NCBI RefSeq assembly: GCF_012184415.1
Contig: NZ_VTOX01000002.1
Location: 620,001-684,000, forward strand
DNA: 64,000 bases
Direction of reading: 5' to 3'
Origin: Ramlibacter lithotrophicus
GTDB taxonomy: Bacteria; Pseudomonadota; Gammaproteobacteria; Burkholderiales; Burkholderiaceae_C
Part shown: positions 41,607-50,070 of the stretch, piece by piece
How the letters are laid out: each line of letters begins with the position of its first letter
How positions within the stretch are numbered: the stretch's first letter is position 1
Position numbers and translations under genes: made by a program
Notes under the pieces: model-generated
What the model was told of the DNA's origin: nothing
What the model saw: only the letters and a program-made list of their open reading frames with translations
Databases searched by the model: none

Positions 41607-43454
41607 CTACAGCCCCAGTCGTTGCCGGGTCTCGGGCTTGAGCGTCCCGTCCGGGTTCCAGCCGCGCACTTCGTAGTAGTGCGGCAGCATCTTGGCCAGG
41701 TCGTTCACCCTGCCCTTGGCCGGGCCGGTCCTGGCCGGCTCGGTCAGCAGGCGCTTGGGCAGCGTGTCGTCGGCGGCGGTCATGCCGGAGCGGTTGTTGA
41801 AGTCGCGCTCCATGTTCCAGATGCGTTCGCCGATCATGCCGAGCACCTCCGGCGTGTAGTCCTCGCCGCACGCGGCGGAGATCTGCGGGGCCAGGTCCGG
41901 CAGGCCCCACGCGAAGGTGGTGAAGATGCACAGGCCCGAAGAGTCGAAGGCGGCCGTCGCGTCCTGGAACGCCTTGACCAGTTCCGGCTTGCCTTCGGTG
42001 GCGAGCGGATCGGTCTTGACCGGGATGCCCATGACTTCCGACGCGACGGTGTACCCGCGCAGGTGGCAGGCGCCGCGGTTGCTGGTGGCGTAAGCGAGGC
42101 CCATGCCCTGGATGCCGCGACCGTCGTACGCCGGGAATTCCTGGCCCTTGACGCTCATGGACAGATCCGGATGGCCGTACTTCGCGGTGAGCCGCTTGGA
42201 CCCGAGGCCCACCTCCTTGCCGAAGCCCTGCCCGGTGACGGTCTGCTCGGCGAGGAACGCCAGCGCCTGCGCGGAGCCGAACTTCGCCTCGATGCCGACC
42301 TGCTCCTTCGTCAGCACGCCCATCTCGTACAGTTCCATCACGGCGCCGACGGTCGCGCCGAAGCTGATCGGGTCGATGCCGTCCTCGTTGCACAACTGGT
42401 TCGCGTACTGCAGTGCCTCCAGGTCGTTGACGCCATTGGCCGCGCCGAGTGCCCAGGCCGCCTCGTATTCGAGGCCGCCCGAGGCGCCCCAGTACTGCGG
42501 CTTGTTCTGCACCGTGAAGTGGCTCTCGTCCATCTTGCTGATACGCCCGCACGCGATGGTGCAGCCGAAGCACGCCTGGTTGGTCACCAGGTGCTTCCTG
42601 CCGTCGGTCTTGCGCGGCGTCGCCATGGCCTCGGCCGAGATGTCCTTCGCGCCCTCGAACTGCACGTCGCGGTGGTTGCGGGTGGGCAGCGCGCCGACCT
42701 CGTTGATCACGTTCATCAGCACCTGGGTGCCGTAGGTGGGCAGGCCCTGACCGGTAACGGCGTTGTCCGCGAGCACCTTCTTCGCCTGCTTCACGGCGAT
42801 CATGAAGGCCTTCGGGTCCCGGATGTTGCCGACGCCCTTGGTGCCGCGCACCGCGATGGCCTTGAGGCCCTTGCTGCCGGCGACGGCGCCCACGCCCGAG
42901 CGTCCGGCCGCGCGGTGCAGGTCATTGACGATCGATGCGTACAGCACCTGGTTCTCCCCCGCGCGGCCGATGCTCGACACGCGCAGCAGCGGATCCTGCA
43001 GGGTCTTCTTGAGGATCTCCTCGGTCTGCCACACGGTCTTGCCCCACAGCCCGGAGGCGTCGCGCAGTTCGGCGACGTCGTCGCTGATGAACAGGTACAC
43101 CGGCCTGGGCGACTTGCCTTCGACGATCACCATGTCCCAGCCGGCCATCTTGAGCTCCGCGCCGAAGTAGCCGCCCGAGTTCGAACAGGCGATCGCGTTC
43201 GTGAGCGGCCCCTTGGTCACCACCGTGTAGCGGCCGCCGGTGGATGCCATGGTGCCGGTCAGCGGGCCGGTGGCCCAGATCAGCTTGTTGGCGGGCGAGA
43301 GCGGATCGGTCTTTGGATCCATCTCCTCCACCAGGTATTTGGAGGCCAGGCCGCGCGAGCCGACGTAGGCGCGCGCCCAGTCCATGTTGAGCGGCTCGGC
43401 CTTGACGAGGCCGTTGGTGAGGTCGACGCGAAGGATTCTTCCAGCCCAGGACAT
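41607..43454 (-). CDS. aorB: tungsten-containing aldehyde oxidoreductase, catalytic subunit
   Basis: The 615-residue subunit belongs to the aldehyde:ferredoxin oxidoreductase family, which oxidises aldehydes to acids at a bis-tungstopterin site. Cluster ligands are visible: Cys295, Cys298, Cys302 (ACFGCTIACG) and Cys509 (GLCIFTTF). Residues 60-80 (WATGPLTGTMASTGGRYTVVTKGPLTNA) form the first cofactor-binding stretch. ATG 43454 has GAGGAGAAC just upstream. The genes on both sides (ferredoxin, FAD subunit, MoaD, tungstate uptake) support tungsten rather than molybdenum and an AorABC complex. Confidence 0.95.
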   Translation of the reverse strand: MSWAGRILRVDLTNGLVKAEPLNMDWARAYVGSRGLASKYLVEEMDPKTDPLSPANKLIWATGPLTGTMASTGGRYTVVTKGPLTNAIACSNSGGYFGAELKMAGWDMVIVEGKSPRPVYLFISDDVAELRDASGLWGKTVWQTEEILKKTLQDPLLRVSSIGRAGENQVLYASIVNDLHRAAGRSGVGAVAGSKGLKAIAVRGTKGVGNIRDPKAFMIAVKQAKKVLADNAVTGQGLPTYGTQVLMNVINEVGALPTRNHRDVQFEGAKDISAEAMATPRKTDGRKHLVTNQACFGCTIACGRISKMDESHFTVQNKPQYWGASGGLEYEAAWALGAANGVNDLEALQYANQLCNEDGIDPISFGATVGAVMELYEMGVLTKEQVGIEAKFGSAQALAFLAEQTVTGQGFGKEVGLGSKRLTAKYGHPDLSMSVKGQEFPAYDGRGIQGMGLAYATSNRGACHLRGYTVASEVMGIPVKTDPLATEGKPELVKAFQDATAAFDSSGLCIFTTFAWGLPDLAPQISAACGEDYTPEVLGMIGERIWNMERDFNNRSGMTAADDTLPKRLLTEPARTGPAKGRVNDLAKMLPHYYEVRGWNPDGTLKPETRQRLGL

Positions 43455-43464
43455 GATGTTCTCC

Positions 43465-43938
43465 TCACGCAGCGGGTTGATTGCCAAGCTTGCCGGCCCA
43501 CTGCTTCATGCGGTCCAGCCCGGTCCAGTTGGCGTCGATGAACGTGATCGCTCCCGTGGGGCACGCGTCGGCGCAGGCCGGCTCGCCGCCGCACAGGTCG
43601 CATTTCTGCACCTTGCCCGACTCCTGCACGTAGTTGATCGTCCCGAACGGGCAGGCGATGGTGCAGACCTTGCAGCCGACGCAGGTGGTCTCGTTCACCA
43701 CCTTGGCGCCCGTCAGCCGGTCGATCGTGATCGCCTCCACCGGACAGGCGTGCAGGCACCAGGCCTCGTCGCACTGGGTGCACGTATACGGCACCTTCTT
43801 GCCGGTGTGGTGGAAGTCGAAGACCTTGATACGCGAGCGCGCGGTCGCGAAGGTCCCGTAGTTCTCGAACGAGCACGCCATCTCGCATTGCAGGCAGCCT
43901 GTGCACTTGTCCGCGTTGATGTGCAGCACCTTTTGCAT
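43465..43938 (-). CDS. aorA: four-cluster ferredoxin subunit of the aldehyde oxidoreductase
   Basis: The 157-residue protein carries sixteen cluster Cys in four groups: CTGCLQCEMAC, CTQCDEAWCLHACP, CVGCKVCTIACP and CDLCGGEPACADACP. This is the HycB/DmsB-type electron-transfer subunit with four [4Fe-4S] clusters. It has no membrane anchor or Tat signal, so it is cytosolic. ATG 43938 follows the good Shine-Dalgarno GGAGAGACG. It is the first gene of the leftward aor operon and starts 181 bp from the divergent regulator. Confidence 0.95.
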   Translation of the reverse strand: MQKVLHINADKCTGCLQCEMACSFENYGTFATARSRIKVFDFHHTGKKVPYTCTQCDEAWCLHACPVEAITIDRLTGAKVVNETTCVGCKVCTIACPFGTINYVQESGKVQKCDLCGGEPACADACPTGAITFIDANWTGLDRMKQWAGKLGNQPAA

Positions 43939-44072
43939 CTGCGTCTCTCCTGGTTTGTGGCGCGCCGCCCCCGCGCCGATTGCCATGAAGCGGTTTGCAT
44001 GCCCATTGTTGAAACGGGGCCGATGCGCCCGCCTAGTGCTAACCCTAAAGGAGAGCGGCGGCCCAGCCTTTT

Positions 44073-44085
44073 TCTCATCTTGAGA
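44073..44085. promoter_or_regulatory. inverted repeat TCTCA-N3-TGAGA, candidate binding site of the aor regulator
   Basis: TCTCATCTTGAGA lies 34 bp before the regulator start and about 135 bp upstream of aorA. Its size and symmetry suit a Fis-type DNA-binding dimer such as the one encoded at 44120. Confidence 0.5.
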
Positions 44086-44119
44086 CACCTCATCAGTTGG
44101 ATATTGGAAATCCCCGACA

Positions 44120-45226
44120 ATGGCGGCCATGGGCAGCTCCATCGCGCTCGCGGAACGCGACCGGCTCGCGCTGATCGACAGCGCGCGGCGGGCCGTGCTC
44201 GGCGGCGACGAATCGCGGCGCCCGCTGCCGATCGAGCCCTGGCTGGAACGCTCCTGGCGCCGCTGCCTGGCGCTGGGGCAGCGGCCGGAGCAGCGGCTGG
44301 CGTTCGACTCGGTGTCCGCCCCCGCACGGGCCCGGGTCGTCGAAGCGAACCAGTCCCTGATCCAGGCCGCGCGCCCGGTGCTGGAGCGCCTGGGCGAGAC
44401 GCTCGCCAGCAGCCGCTATTTCGCGGTGCTCACCGACCGCGACGGCGTCGTGATCGACAGCCACGGTCCCATCGATCGCGCGGATCGCCGGGCCGACCTG
44501 ATCACCCGTATCGGTGTCGACCTGTCCGAGACCGCCGTCGGCACCACGGCGATCGGCGCGGCGCTCACCGAGCTGCAGCCGGTCTGGCTGCACCGCGGCG
44601 AGCACTTCTTCGCCGACACCTCGGTCTACAGCTGCGCGGGCGCGCCGCTGTTCGGCCCCGACGGCCGGTGCGTCGGCATGCTGGATCTCACCGGCATCGA
44701 GACGGCGGAGCGACCGGAGCTCAAGCACCTCGCGGCGCAGTCGGCTCGCAGCATCGAGAACGCGCTGGTACAGCGGCTGCCCCACGCGCTGCTGCTGCGG
44801 CTGAACTGGCCGGGGCGCGTACCCGGCGGGCACGACGACGGGCTGGTCTGCCTCGATGCGGACGGCTGGGTGCAAGGCAGCAACGACGCGGCGCGCCAGA
44901 TGCTGCCGCAACTGGCGCTGGCCGGCGCCGCCACCCACGCCGGCGAGCTGTTCGCGCAACGCTGCGAGTCGTGGTTCGATCTCGCCCGCCGCAGCGCGGC
45001 GGCGGCGCCCGTGGAAGTAGCGCTGTGGTCAGGACTGCGCCTGCAGGCGGTGCCGCAGTTGCCGGGCCAGCCGCCTGTGGCGGTGCCGGACAAGGTGCCG
45101 CTGCGGGACGTGGAGATCGCGTTGATCCGCAAGGCCGTCGCCGACGCCCGCGGCAACGTGATGAAGGCCGCCCAATCCCTGGGCATCAGCCGCGCGACGG
45201 TGTACCGGAAGCTGGGGAAGAGGTAG
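44120..45226 (+). CDS. GAF-PAS-Fis regulator without AAA+ domain
   Basis: The 368-residue protein resembles AcoR-type activators but is shortened. Residues 70-215 form a GAF domain (YFAVLTDRDGVVIDSHG, GTTAIGAALTELQPVWLHRGEHFF). Residues 240-300 are PAS-like (DDGLVCLDADGWVQGSNDAA). The C-terminal 40 residues are a Fis-type helix-turn-helix (ADARGNVMKAAQSLGISRATVYRKLGK). The central AAA+ ATPase with the GAFTGA loop needed for sigma-54 activation is missing, so it cannot drive sigma-54 alone. It is divergent from aorA and probably senses an aldehyde or related signal. Confidence 0.88.
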   Translation: MAAMGSSIALAERDRLALIDSARRAVLGGDESRRPLPIEPWLERSWRRCLALGQRPEQRLAFDSVSAPARARVVEANQSLIQAARPVLERLGETLASSRYFAVLTDRDGVVIDSHGPIDRADRRADLITRIGVDLSETAVGTTAIGAALTELQPVWLHRGEHFFADTSVYSCAGAPLFGPDGRCVGMLDLTGIETAERPELKHLAAQSARSIENALVQRLPHALLLRLNWPGRVPGGHDDGLVCLDADGWVQGSNDAARQMLPQLALAGAATHAGELFAQRCESWFDLARRSAAAAPVEVALWSGLRLQAVPQLPGQPPVAVPDKVPLRDVEIALIRKAVADARGNVMKAAQSLGISRATVYRKLGKR

Positions 45227-45232
45227 ACGGAT

Positions 45233-46051
45233 TCAGCGCGCGGCGTTCGGGAAGAACAGCTGCTCCCCCCCGATCCGGTACGAAGCGATCGCCGCCTGGC
45301 CGGCCGGCGAGACGATCCAGTCGACGAACGCCTGCGCCTCGCGCGCCTTCACGTGCGGGTGCTTCGCCGGGTTCACCACCATCACCCCGTACTGGTTGAA
45401 CAGCTTCGTGTCGCCCTCCACCACGATCGCGAGGTCGCCGCGGTTCCTGAAGCTGAGCCACGTGCCGCGATCGGCCAGCGCATAGGCATTCGTCGACGAC
45501 GCGATGTTCAGGGCCGGCCCCATGCCGCAGCCACACTCCCTGTACCCGCTGCCCTTGGCCGCCGCCAGGCCGGCCTGCGTCCAGTACCGCAGTTCCGCGG
45601 CATGCGTTCCGCTCTTGTCGCCGCGCGAGACGAACGGCGCGTTCGCCGCGGCAACATTCTTCAGGGCGGCGACGATGTCCTTGCCGCGCACGCCGGCCGG
45701 GTCCCCCTTCGGGCCGACGAGGACGAAATCGTTGTACATCACCGGGTACCGTTTCAAGGCCCACCCGTCGGCGACGAACTTCTCCTCGGCGGCCTGGTCG
45801 TGCACGAACAGCACGTCGGCATCGCCGCGGCGCGCCATGTCGATGGCCTGCCCGGTGCCGACGGCGACCACCTTGACCGCTACCCCCGTAGCCTGCCTGA
45901 ACCGTGGCAGCAGCGCGCCGAACAGGCCCGACTGCTCGGTCGAGGTCGTCGATGCCATCGTGATCGCCTGCGACCACGCATGGCCGGCGCCCGCCAGTGC
46001 GACCGCCACCGCCGCTGGCGCCAGCACCCGGCGCCACATCGTCGTGTTCAT
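45233..46051 (-). CDS. tupA: tungstate ABC transporter, substrate-binding protein
   Basis: The 272-residue periplasmic protein has a signal peptide (MWRRVLAPAAVAVALAGAGHAWS). The TupA signature STTSTEQSGLFGALLPRF lies just after it, and VGTGQAIDMARRGDADVLFVHD follows; the oxyanion contact residues in TupA come from the TTSTE loop. It is the last gene of a B-C-A operon and overlaps tupC (ATGA). Binding of tungstate over molybdate is inferred from the family and the aor genes. Confidence 0.93.
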   Translation of the reverse strand: MNTTMWRRVLAPAAVAVALAGAGHAWSQAITMASTTSTEQSGLFGALLPRFRQATGVAVKVVAVGTGQAIDMARRGDADVLFVHDQAAEEKFVADGWALKRYPVMYNDFVLVGPKGDPAGVRGKDIVAALKNVAAANAPFVSRGDKSGTHAAELRYWTQAGLAAAKGSGYRECGCGMGPALNIASSTNAYALADRGTWLSFRNRGDLAIVVEGDTKLFNQYGVMVVNPAKHPHVKAREAQAFVDWIVSPAGQAAIASYRIGGEQLFFPNAAR

Positions 46052-46749
46052 GCCAACTCTCCCTTGACGAACAATCCGGCCTCGCCCGAGACCTGCGCCA
46101 GCCTCGGCGCGTTGAAGAACTCGTGCACCGGCAGGTCCGCCAGCACCCGCCCCTGCTCCAGGTACACGACCCGGGTGGCGAGCCGCTTCACCTGCCCCAG
46201 GTTGTGGCTCGCGAACACCAGCGTCATCCCGTCGCACGCGAACTCCGCCATCAGCGCCTCCACCTCGCGCTTGCCGTGCGGGTCGAGGCTGGATGTCGGC
46301 TCGTCCAGGAACAGCAGGTCGGGTTGCAGGCTCCAGGCGCGCGCCAGCGCCAGCCGCTGCTGCTGGCCGCCGGACAGGGCCCGCGCGCCGCGCAGCGCCA
46401 CCGGCGCCAGCCCCACGCGCGCGAGCGCTGCCAGGGCCTCCTCGCGCGACGCGCCCCAGCGCCGGCCGCGCAGCCACAGCGCCAGCGCCACGTTGTTCAG
46501 CGCCGACGTGCGCACCATGTACGGCCGCTGGAACACCATTGCCTGCCGGGTCGCGCCGTCACGCAGCACCGACCCTCCCGCCGGGCGCACGAGGCCGTGC
46601 AACACGCGCAGCAAGGTGCTCTTGCCGCTGCCGTTGGCGCCGACCAGGGCCACGCGTTCCCCGGCCGCCACCCGCAGGTCGACGCCGCGCAGCGCGTGCA
46701 CCGCGCCGAAGCGCACGTCCACCTGCTTCAACTGCACCAGCGCGCTCAT
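46048..46749 (-). CDS. tupC: tungstate ABC transporter, ATP-binding protein
   Basis: The 233-residue ATPase has Walker A VGANGSGKSTLLRVL, the signature LSGGQQQRLALARAW and Walker B LLFLDEPTSSLD. It powers the TupB channel. ATGA overlaps link it to tupB and tupA. Confidence 0.94.
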   Translation of the reverse strand: MSALVQLKQVDVRFGAVHALRGVDLRVAAGERVALVGANGSGKSTLLRVLHGLVRPAGGSVLRDGATRQAMVFQRPYMVRTSALNNVALALWLRGRRWGASREEALAALARVGLAPVALRGARALSGGQQQRLALARAWSLQPDLLFLDEPTSSLDPHGKREVEALMAEFACDGMTLVFASHNLGQVKRLATRVVYLEQGRVLADLPVHEFFNAPRLAQVSGEAGLFVKGELA

Positions 46750-47480
46750 GCCGGCGCTCCTTCCAGCGCCAGCACGCGGTCGTCGCGCAACATGCGCCAG
46801 CGGCGCAGGAGGGCGATGGCGGCATTGAGCGCCAGCACCGTGCCCAGCAGCACGATGCCAAGCGCCAGCGCCAGCGGCAGGTCGCCCTTGCTGGTCTCCA
46901 GGGCGATGGCCGTCGTCATCACCCGCGTGAACCCCTCGATGTTGCCGCCCACGATCATCACGGCGCCCACTTCGGACACGGCGCGGCCGAAGGCGGCGAT
47001 GGCGATCGTCAGCAGCGCGTAGCGCTCGTCGCAGGCCAGCAGCAGGCTGCGCAGCCAGGGCCCGGCGCCAAGCGACGCGAGCTGTTCGCCGCCCGCGCCG
47101 TGCGCGTCCTCGACGCTCTGCCGCGTGAGGGCCGCCACCACCGGCACCACCAGCACGGTCTGGGCCAGCACCATCGCCTGGAACGAGAACAGCCAGCCGA
47201 GGAACCCCAGCGGGCCGGTGCGCGAGAGCAGCAGGTAGATCACCAGTCCCACCACCACCGAGGGCAGCGCGAGCAGCGTGTTCAGCACGGTGAGCAGCGC
47301 GCCGCGGCCGCGAAAGCGTGCGACGCCCAGCCAGGCGCCGAGCGGCATGCCGATGGCACAGGCCAGCACGCAGGCCGCGCTGCTCACCGCCAGCGAGCGC
47401 GCGACGATCGCGGCGAGCGCCGGGTCGAAGCCGGCAATCAGCGCCAGCGCCGTGCCGACGCTGTCGGAAAACGTGTTCAT
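46746..47480 (-). CDS. tupB: tungstate ABC transporter, permease
   Basis: The 244-residue inner-membrane protein has six hydrophobic segments and the EAA-type loop GGEQLASLGAGPWLRSLLLACDERYALLTIAIAAFGRAVSEVGAVMIVGGN. The last stretch is typical of TupB. It is the first gene of the operon, 102 bp from the divergent ModE-like regulator. Confidence 0.93.
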   Translation of the reverse strand: MNTFSDSVGTALALIAGFDPALAAIVARSLAVSSAACVLACAIGMPLGAWLGVARFRGRGALLTVLNTLLALPSVVVGLVIYLLLSRTGPLGFLGWLFSFQAMVLAQTVLVVPVVAALTRQSVEDAHGAGGEQLASLGAGPWLRSLLLACDERYALLTIAIAAFGRAVSEVGAVMIVGGNIEGFTRVMTTAIALETSKGDLPLALALGIVLLGTVLALNAAIALLRRWRMLRDDRVLALEGAPA

Positions 47481-47531
47481 TTGGAGGCGATCGTAGAGGC
47501 CGCGGCCGCCACACGCATCGGGGTCTCCGAG

Positions 47532-47551
47532 CTATGCACCGCGCTGCATAG
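47532..47551. promoter_or_regulatory. palindrome CTATGCA-N6-TGCATAG between tupB and its regulator
   Basis: A perfect 7-bp inverted repeat with a 6-nt spacer (CCGCGC) lies 52 bp before the tupB start and 31 bp before the regulator start. Its place and symmetry mark it as the probable operator of the ModE-like protein at 47583. It is A/T-rich in a GC-rich region. Confidence 0.75.
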
Positions 47552-47582
47552 CCCGGCGCGCGCCCTCGGCGATACTGCCCGC

Positions 47583-48677
47583 GTGCACAAGATCGAACTG
47601 AGCTACGCGCTCGGCCGCGCCAGGGCCGGCGCCCCCGGCATCCGCAATTCGCTGATCGACCTGCTGCAGGCCGTGCGTGCGCATGGGTCGATCGCGGGCG
47701 CCGCCAAGGCGCTGGCGCTGTCCTACCGGCATGTGTGGGGCGAGTTGAAACGGTGGGAGGCCGAACTGGGCCAGCCGCTGATCGTCTGGGACAAGGGACA
47801 GCCGGCGCGGCTCACCGAATTCGGCGAGAAGCTGCTGTGGGCCGAGCGGCAGGCGCAGGCGCGGCTCGCGCCGCAGATCGAGGCGCTGCACGCCGGACTG
47901 GAGCGCGTGTTCGCGACGGCGTTCGACCCCCAGGCGCACGTGCTGATGCTGTTCGCCAGCCACGACGACGCCCTGTCCGCCTTGCGAGAGCATGCGGCCG
48001 GCGCGCGGCTGCACCTGGACATCCGGTTCTGCGGCAGCGTCGACGCGATCGCCGCGCTCAACGAGGGCCGCTGCGCCATGGCGGGCTTTCACACCATGCC
48101 TGGGAGCGCCCGTGGGAGCCTGGCCCAGCGCACCTACCAGCCACTGCTGCGGCCGGGCCGGCACAAGCTGATCGCCTTCGCCCGGCGGACCCAGGGCCTG
48201 ATGGTCGCGACCGGCAATCCGCTGGGCCTGGCGGGCATCGCGGATCTCGCGCGCACCCGCGCCCGCTTCGTCAACCGCGCGCTTGGCACCGGCACCCGGC
48301 TGCTGCTGGACGAGTGGCTGGCGCAGGCACGCCTGCAACCAGCCGAGATCCGGGGCTACGAGCGCGAAGAGCCGTCGCACGCCGCCGTGGCGCAGGCGGT
48401 CGCGTCAGGGGCCGCCGACGCGGGCCTCGGGATCGCGGCGGCCGCCGCTGCGCGCGGCCTGGATTTCGTTCCGCTGGCGCAGGAGCACTACTACCTGGTG
48501 TGCCTGAAAGCAGCCCTGGAGCAGCCGCCGGTCCAGGCGCTGCTGCAGGTGCTGCGCAGCGACGCGTGGCGCGCGCAGCTCGCCGGCCTGGCCGGTTACG
48601 ACGCGGCCCGGTGCGGCGAAGTGCTGAGCCTGCGCCAGCAACTGCCGTGGTGGGACTTCAAACCGCGCATGCGCTGA
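47583..48677 (+). CDS. ModE-like regulator with periplasmic-binding-protein-type sensor
   Basis: The 364-residue protein begins with a ModE-type winged helix (NSLIDLLQAVRAHGSIAGAAKALALSYRHVWGELKRWEAELGQPLIVWDKG). Instead of ModE's MOP oxyanion domains it continues with a 250-residue type 2 binding-protein fold ([52 protein letters not shown]) like COG1910 molybdate-binding domains. It probably senses cytosolic tungstate and represses tupBCA. The start GTG 47583 is chosen from domain alignment; no strong Shine-Dalgarno is seen. Confidence 0.88.
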   Translation: MHKIELSYALGRARAGAPGIRNSLIDLLQAVRAHGSIAGAAKALALSYRHVWGELKRWEAELGQPLIVWDKGQPARLTEFGEKLLWAERQAQARLAPQIEALHAGLERVFATAFDPQAHVLMLFASHDDALSALREHAAGARLHLDIRFCGSVDAIAALNEGRCAMAGFHTMPGSARGSLAQRTYQPLLRPGRHKLIAFARRTQGLMVATGNPLGLAGIADLARTRARFVNRALGTGTRLLLDEWLAQARLQPAEIRGYEREEPSHAAVAQAVASGAADAGLGIAAAAAARGLDFVPLAQEHYYLVCLKAALEQPPVQALLQVLRSDAWRAQLAGLAGYDAARCGEVLSLRQQLPWWDFKPRMR

Positions 48678-48680
48678 AGA

Positions 48681-49940
48681 CTACAAGCTGCAGGTGCGGA
48701 AGCCCACGAAAGCGTCGTCGCGCTCCGGCAAGGCGAAGCCGCGGAACTTCGGGTGCTTCATGCGGGCCCGCGCGGCGAACGAGGCGCCGCGCTGCACCTT
48801 GGCCAGCCCGAACAGCGGCTGCGCCTCGAAGCCGGTGTGCCGGGTCCAGCGATCCGGTACGAAACCGGGCCAGGGCCGCAGCGTGGTCGCGGTCCATTCG
48901 CGCACGTCGCCCCAGCGAAAGCCGCGGCGGTGCGCCACATGAGCGGCCATCTCCCATTCGACTTCCGTCGGCAGGCGCCGGCCGGCCCAGCGGGCCCAGG
49001 CATCCGCTTCCCACCACGTGACGTGCAGCACGCTCTGCCGGCCGGCCATGCGGGCGGGACGTCCGAACTGCGTGGCCAGCACGGCGCCGCCCGCACCGCC
49101 GATCTGCTCGACGTAGCGCGGCCCGCGGCGGCCTTCGCCCGCCACCTCGTGCGCCAGCCATTCCCAGCCCTGCGGGTGCCACAGCTCCGCGCGGTCGTAG
49201 CCGCCGTCCTGCACGAACTCGACGTACTGGGACCACGCCACGGGCTGGGCGTCGATCTCGAACTCCGGCACGGCGACCTCGTGCGCGGGCCGCTCGACGT
49301 CGAATGAAAAGCCCTCGTCCGGCGAGCCGAGCAGCCACCGGCCTGCGGGCACCAGCACCGGATCGCGTGCGGCCGCGCCGCCCGGTAGCGGCAGCTTGAG
49401 CGGCACGCCCAGCGCCTGCGCCAGCGCCACCAGTTGCTCGCAGCGCAGTTCCTCGTGGAACAGCGCAACCCGGTAGAAGTACAGCGCGGCATCGGTGTCG
49501 GGCGCCTTCTCCAGCAGTTCGAGCGTGCTCTCCAGGGTCTGCAGCAGCCAGACGCGGATCGCCTCGTAACCGGGCAACGGCAGACCCCATCGCTCGCCCG
49601 GCGCGACCAGCGCCGGATCGAACCAGCTGTCCGCCATCGGCTCGATCGAGGACAGCCGCACCGCCTCGGCGGGACAGCCCCGCCCCAGCGCGCGCTGCGG
49701 GTTGCGGCCGATCCAGTATTCGGCCAGCCAGCCGATGTTTCCGGCAAGCCACAGCGGCGATTCGGCCTGCGTCCGCGCCGGCGCCGTATCCGGCAGCGCC
49801 GCCGGCTCGAAGTGCGACAGCAGGTGCAGCGCGTGGTTGCGCGCGTCCATGAGCGCCAGCGAGAGCAGTTCCGCGCCGGCGCGCCGCATCGACGTCGCGT
49901 CGATGCTTTCGGGGCGGGTTTCCCGGTGGGCGGCTGGCAT
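48681..49940 (-). CDS. SenA/EgtB-like nonheme iron family protein with altered metal site
   Basis: The 419-residue protein has an N-terminal DinB-like helical part and a C-terminal FGE/SUMF1 domain (VPAGRWLLGSPDEGFSFDVERPAHEV, HVTWWEADAWARWAGRRLPTEVEWE, VQRGASFAA). This is the layout of EgtB and selenoneine synthase SenA, which join thiol or seleno-sugar to hercynine. Their iron ligands are one His in a GHxxW motif and two in HxxxHxE. Here the first reads GNIGW (Asn68) and the second HEELRCE (His162, Arg166). Thus two of three ligands are replaced. senB, senC, egtD are absent nearby. It may be inactive as a C-S synthase or have a new role. Confidence 0.8.
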   Translation of the reverse strand: MPAAHRETRPESIDATSMRRAGAELLSLALMDARNHALHLLSHFEPAALPDTAPARTQAESPLWLAGNIGWLAEYWIGRNPQRALGRGCPAEAVRLSSIEPMADSWFDPALVAPGERWGLPLPGYEAIRVWLLQTLESTLELLEKAPDTDAALYFYRVALFHEELRCEQLVALAQALGVPLKLPLPGGAAARDPVLVPAGRWLLGSPDEGFSFDVERPAHEVAVPEFEIDAQPVAWSQYVEFVQDGGYDRAELWHPQGWEWLAHEVAGEGRRGPRYVEQIGGAGGAVLATQFGRPARMAGRQSVLHVTWWEADAWARWAGRRLPTEVEWEMAAHVAHRRGFRWGDVREWTATTLRPWPGFVPDRWTRHTGFEAQPLFGLAKVQRGASFAARARMKHPKFRGFALPERDDAFVGFRTCSL

Positions 49941-50070
49941 GCGGTCATTATCGCGACGGGTTCGCCCGGCGAGTCTGTCAAAATCACGGTTGGCTTGCCC
50001 CCGGCGAGCTCCTGCAATCCCCATGACCGGAAGGACCGCGGCCGCGCCGGCCACGGCCTGCCCATATCCC

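Noticed and set aside
43989..44004. Sigma-54-like element (GG-N10-GC) upstream of aorA
   Set aside because: Only the invariant GG and GC fit; the surrounding bases differ from the consensus, and the adjacent regulator lacks the AAA+ domain needed for sigma-54 activation.
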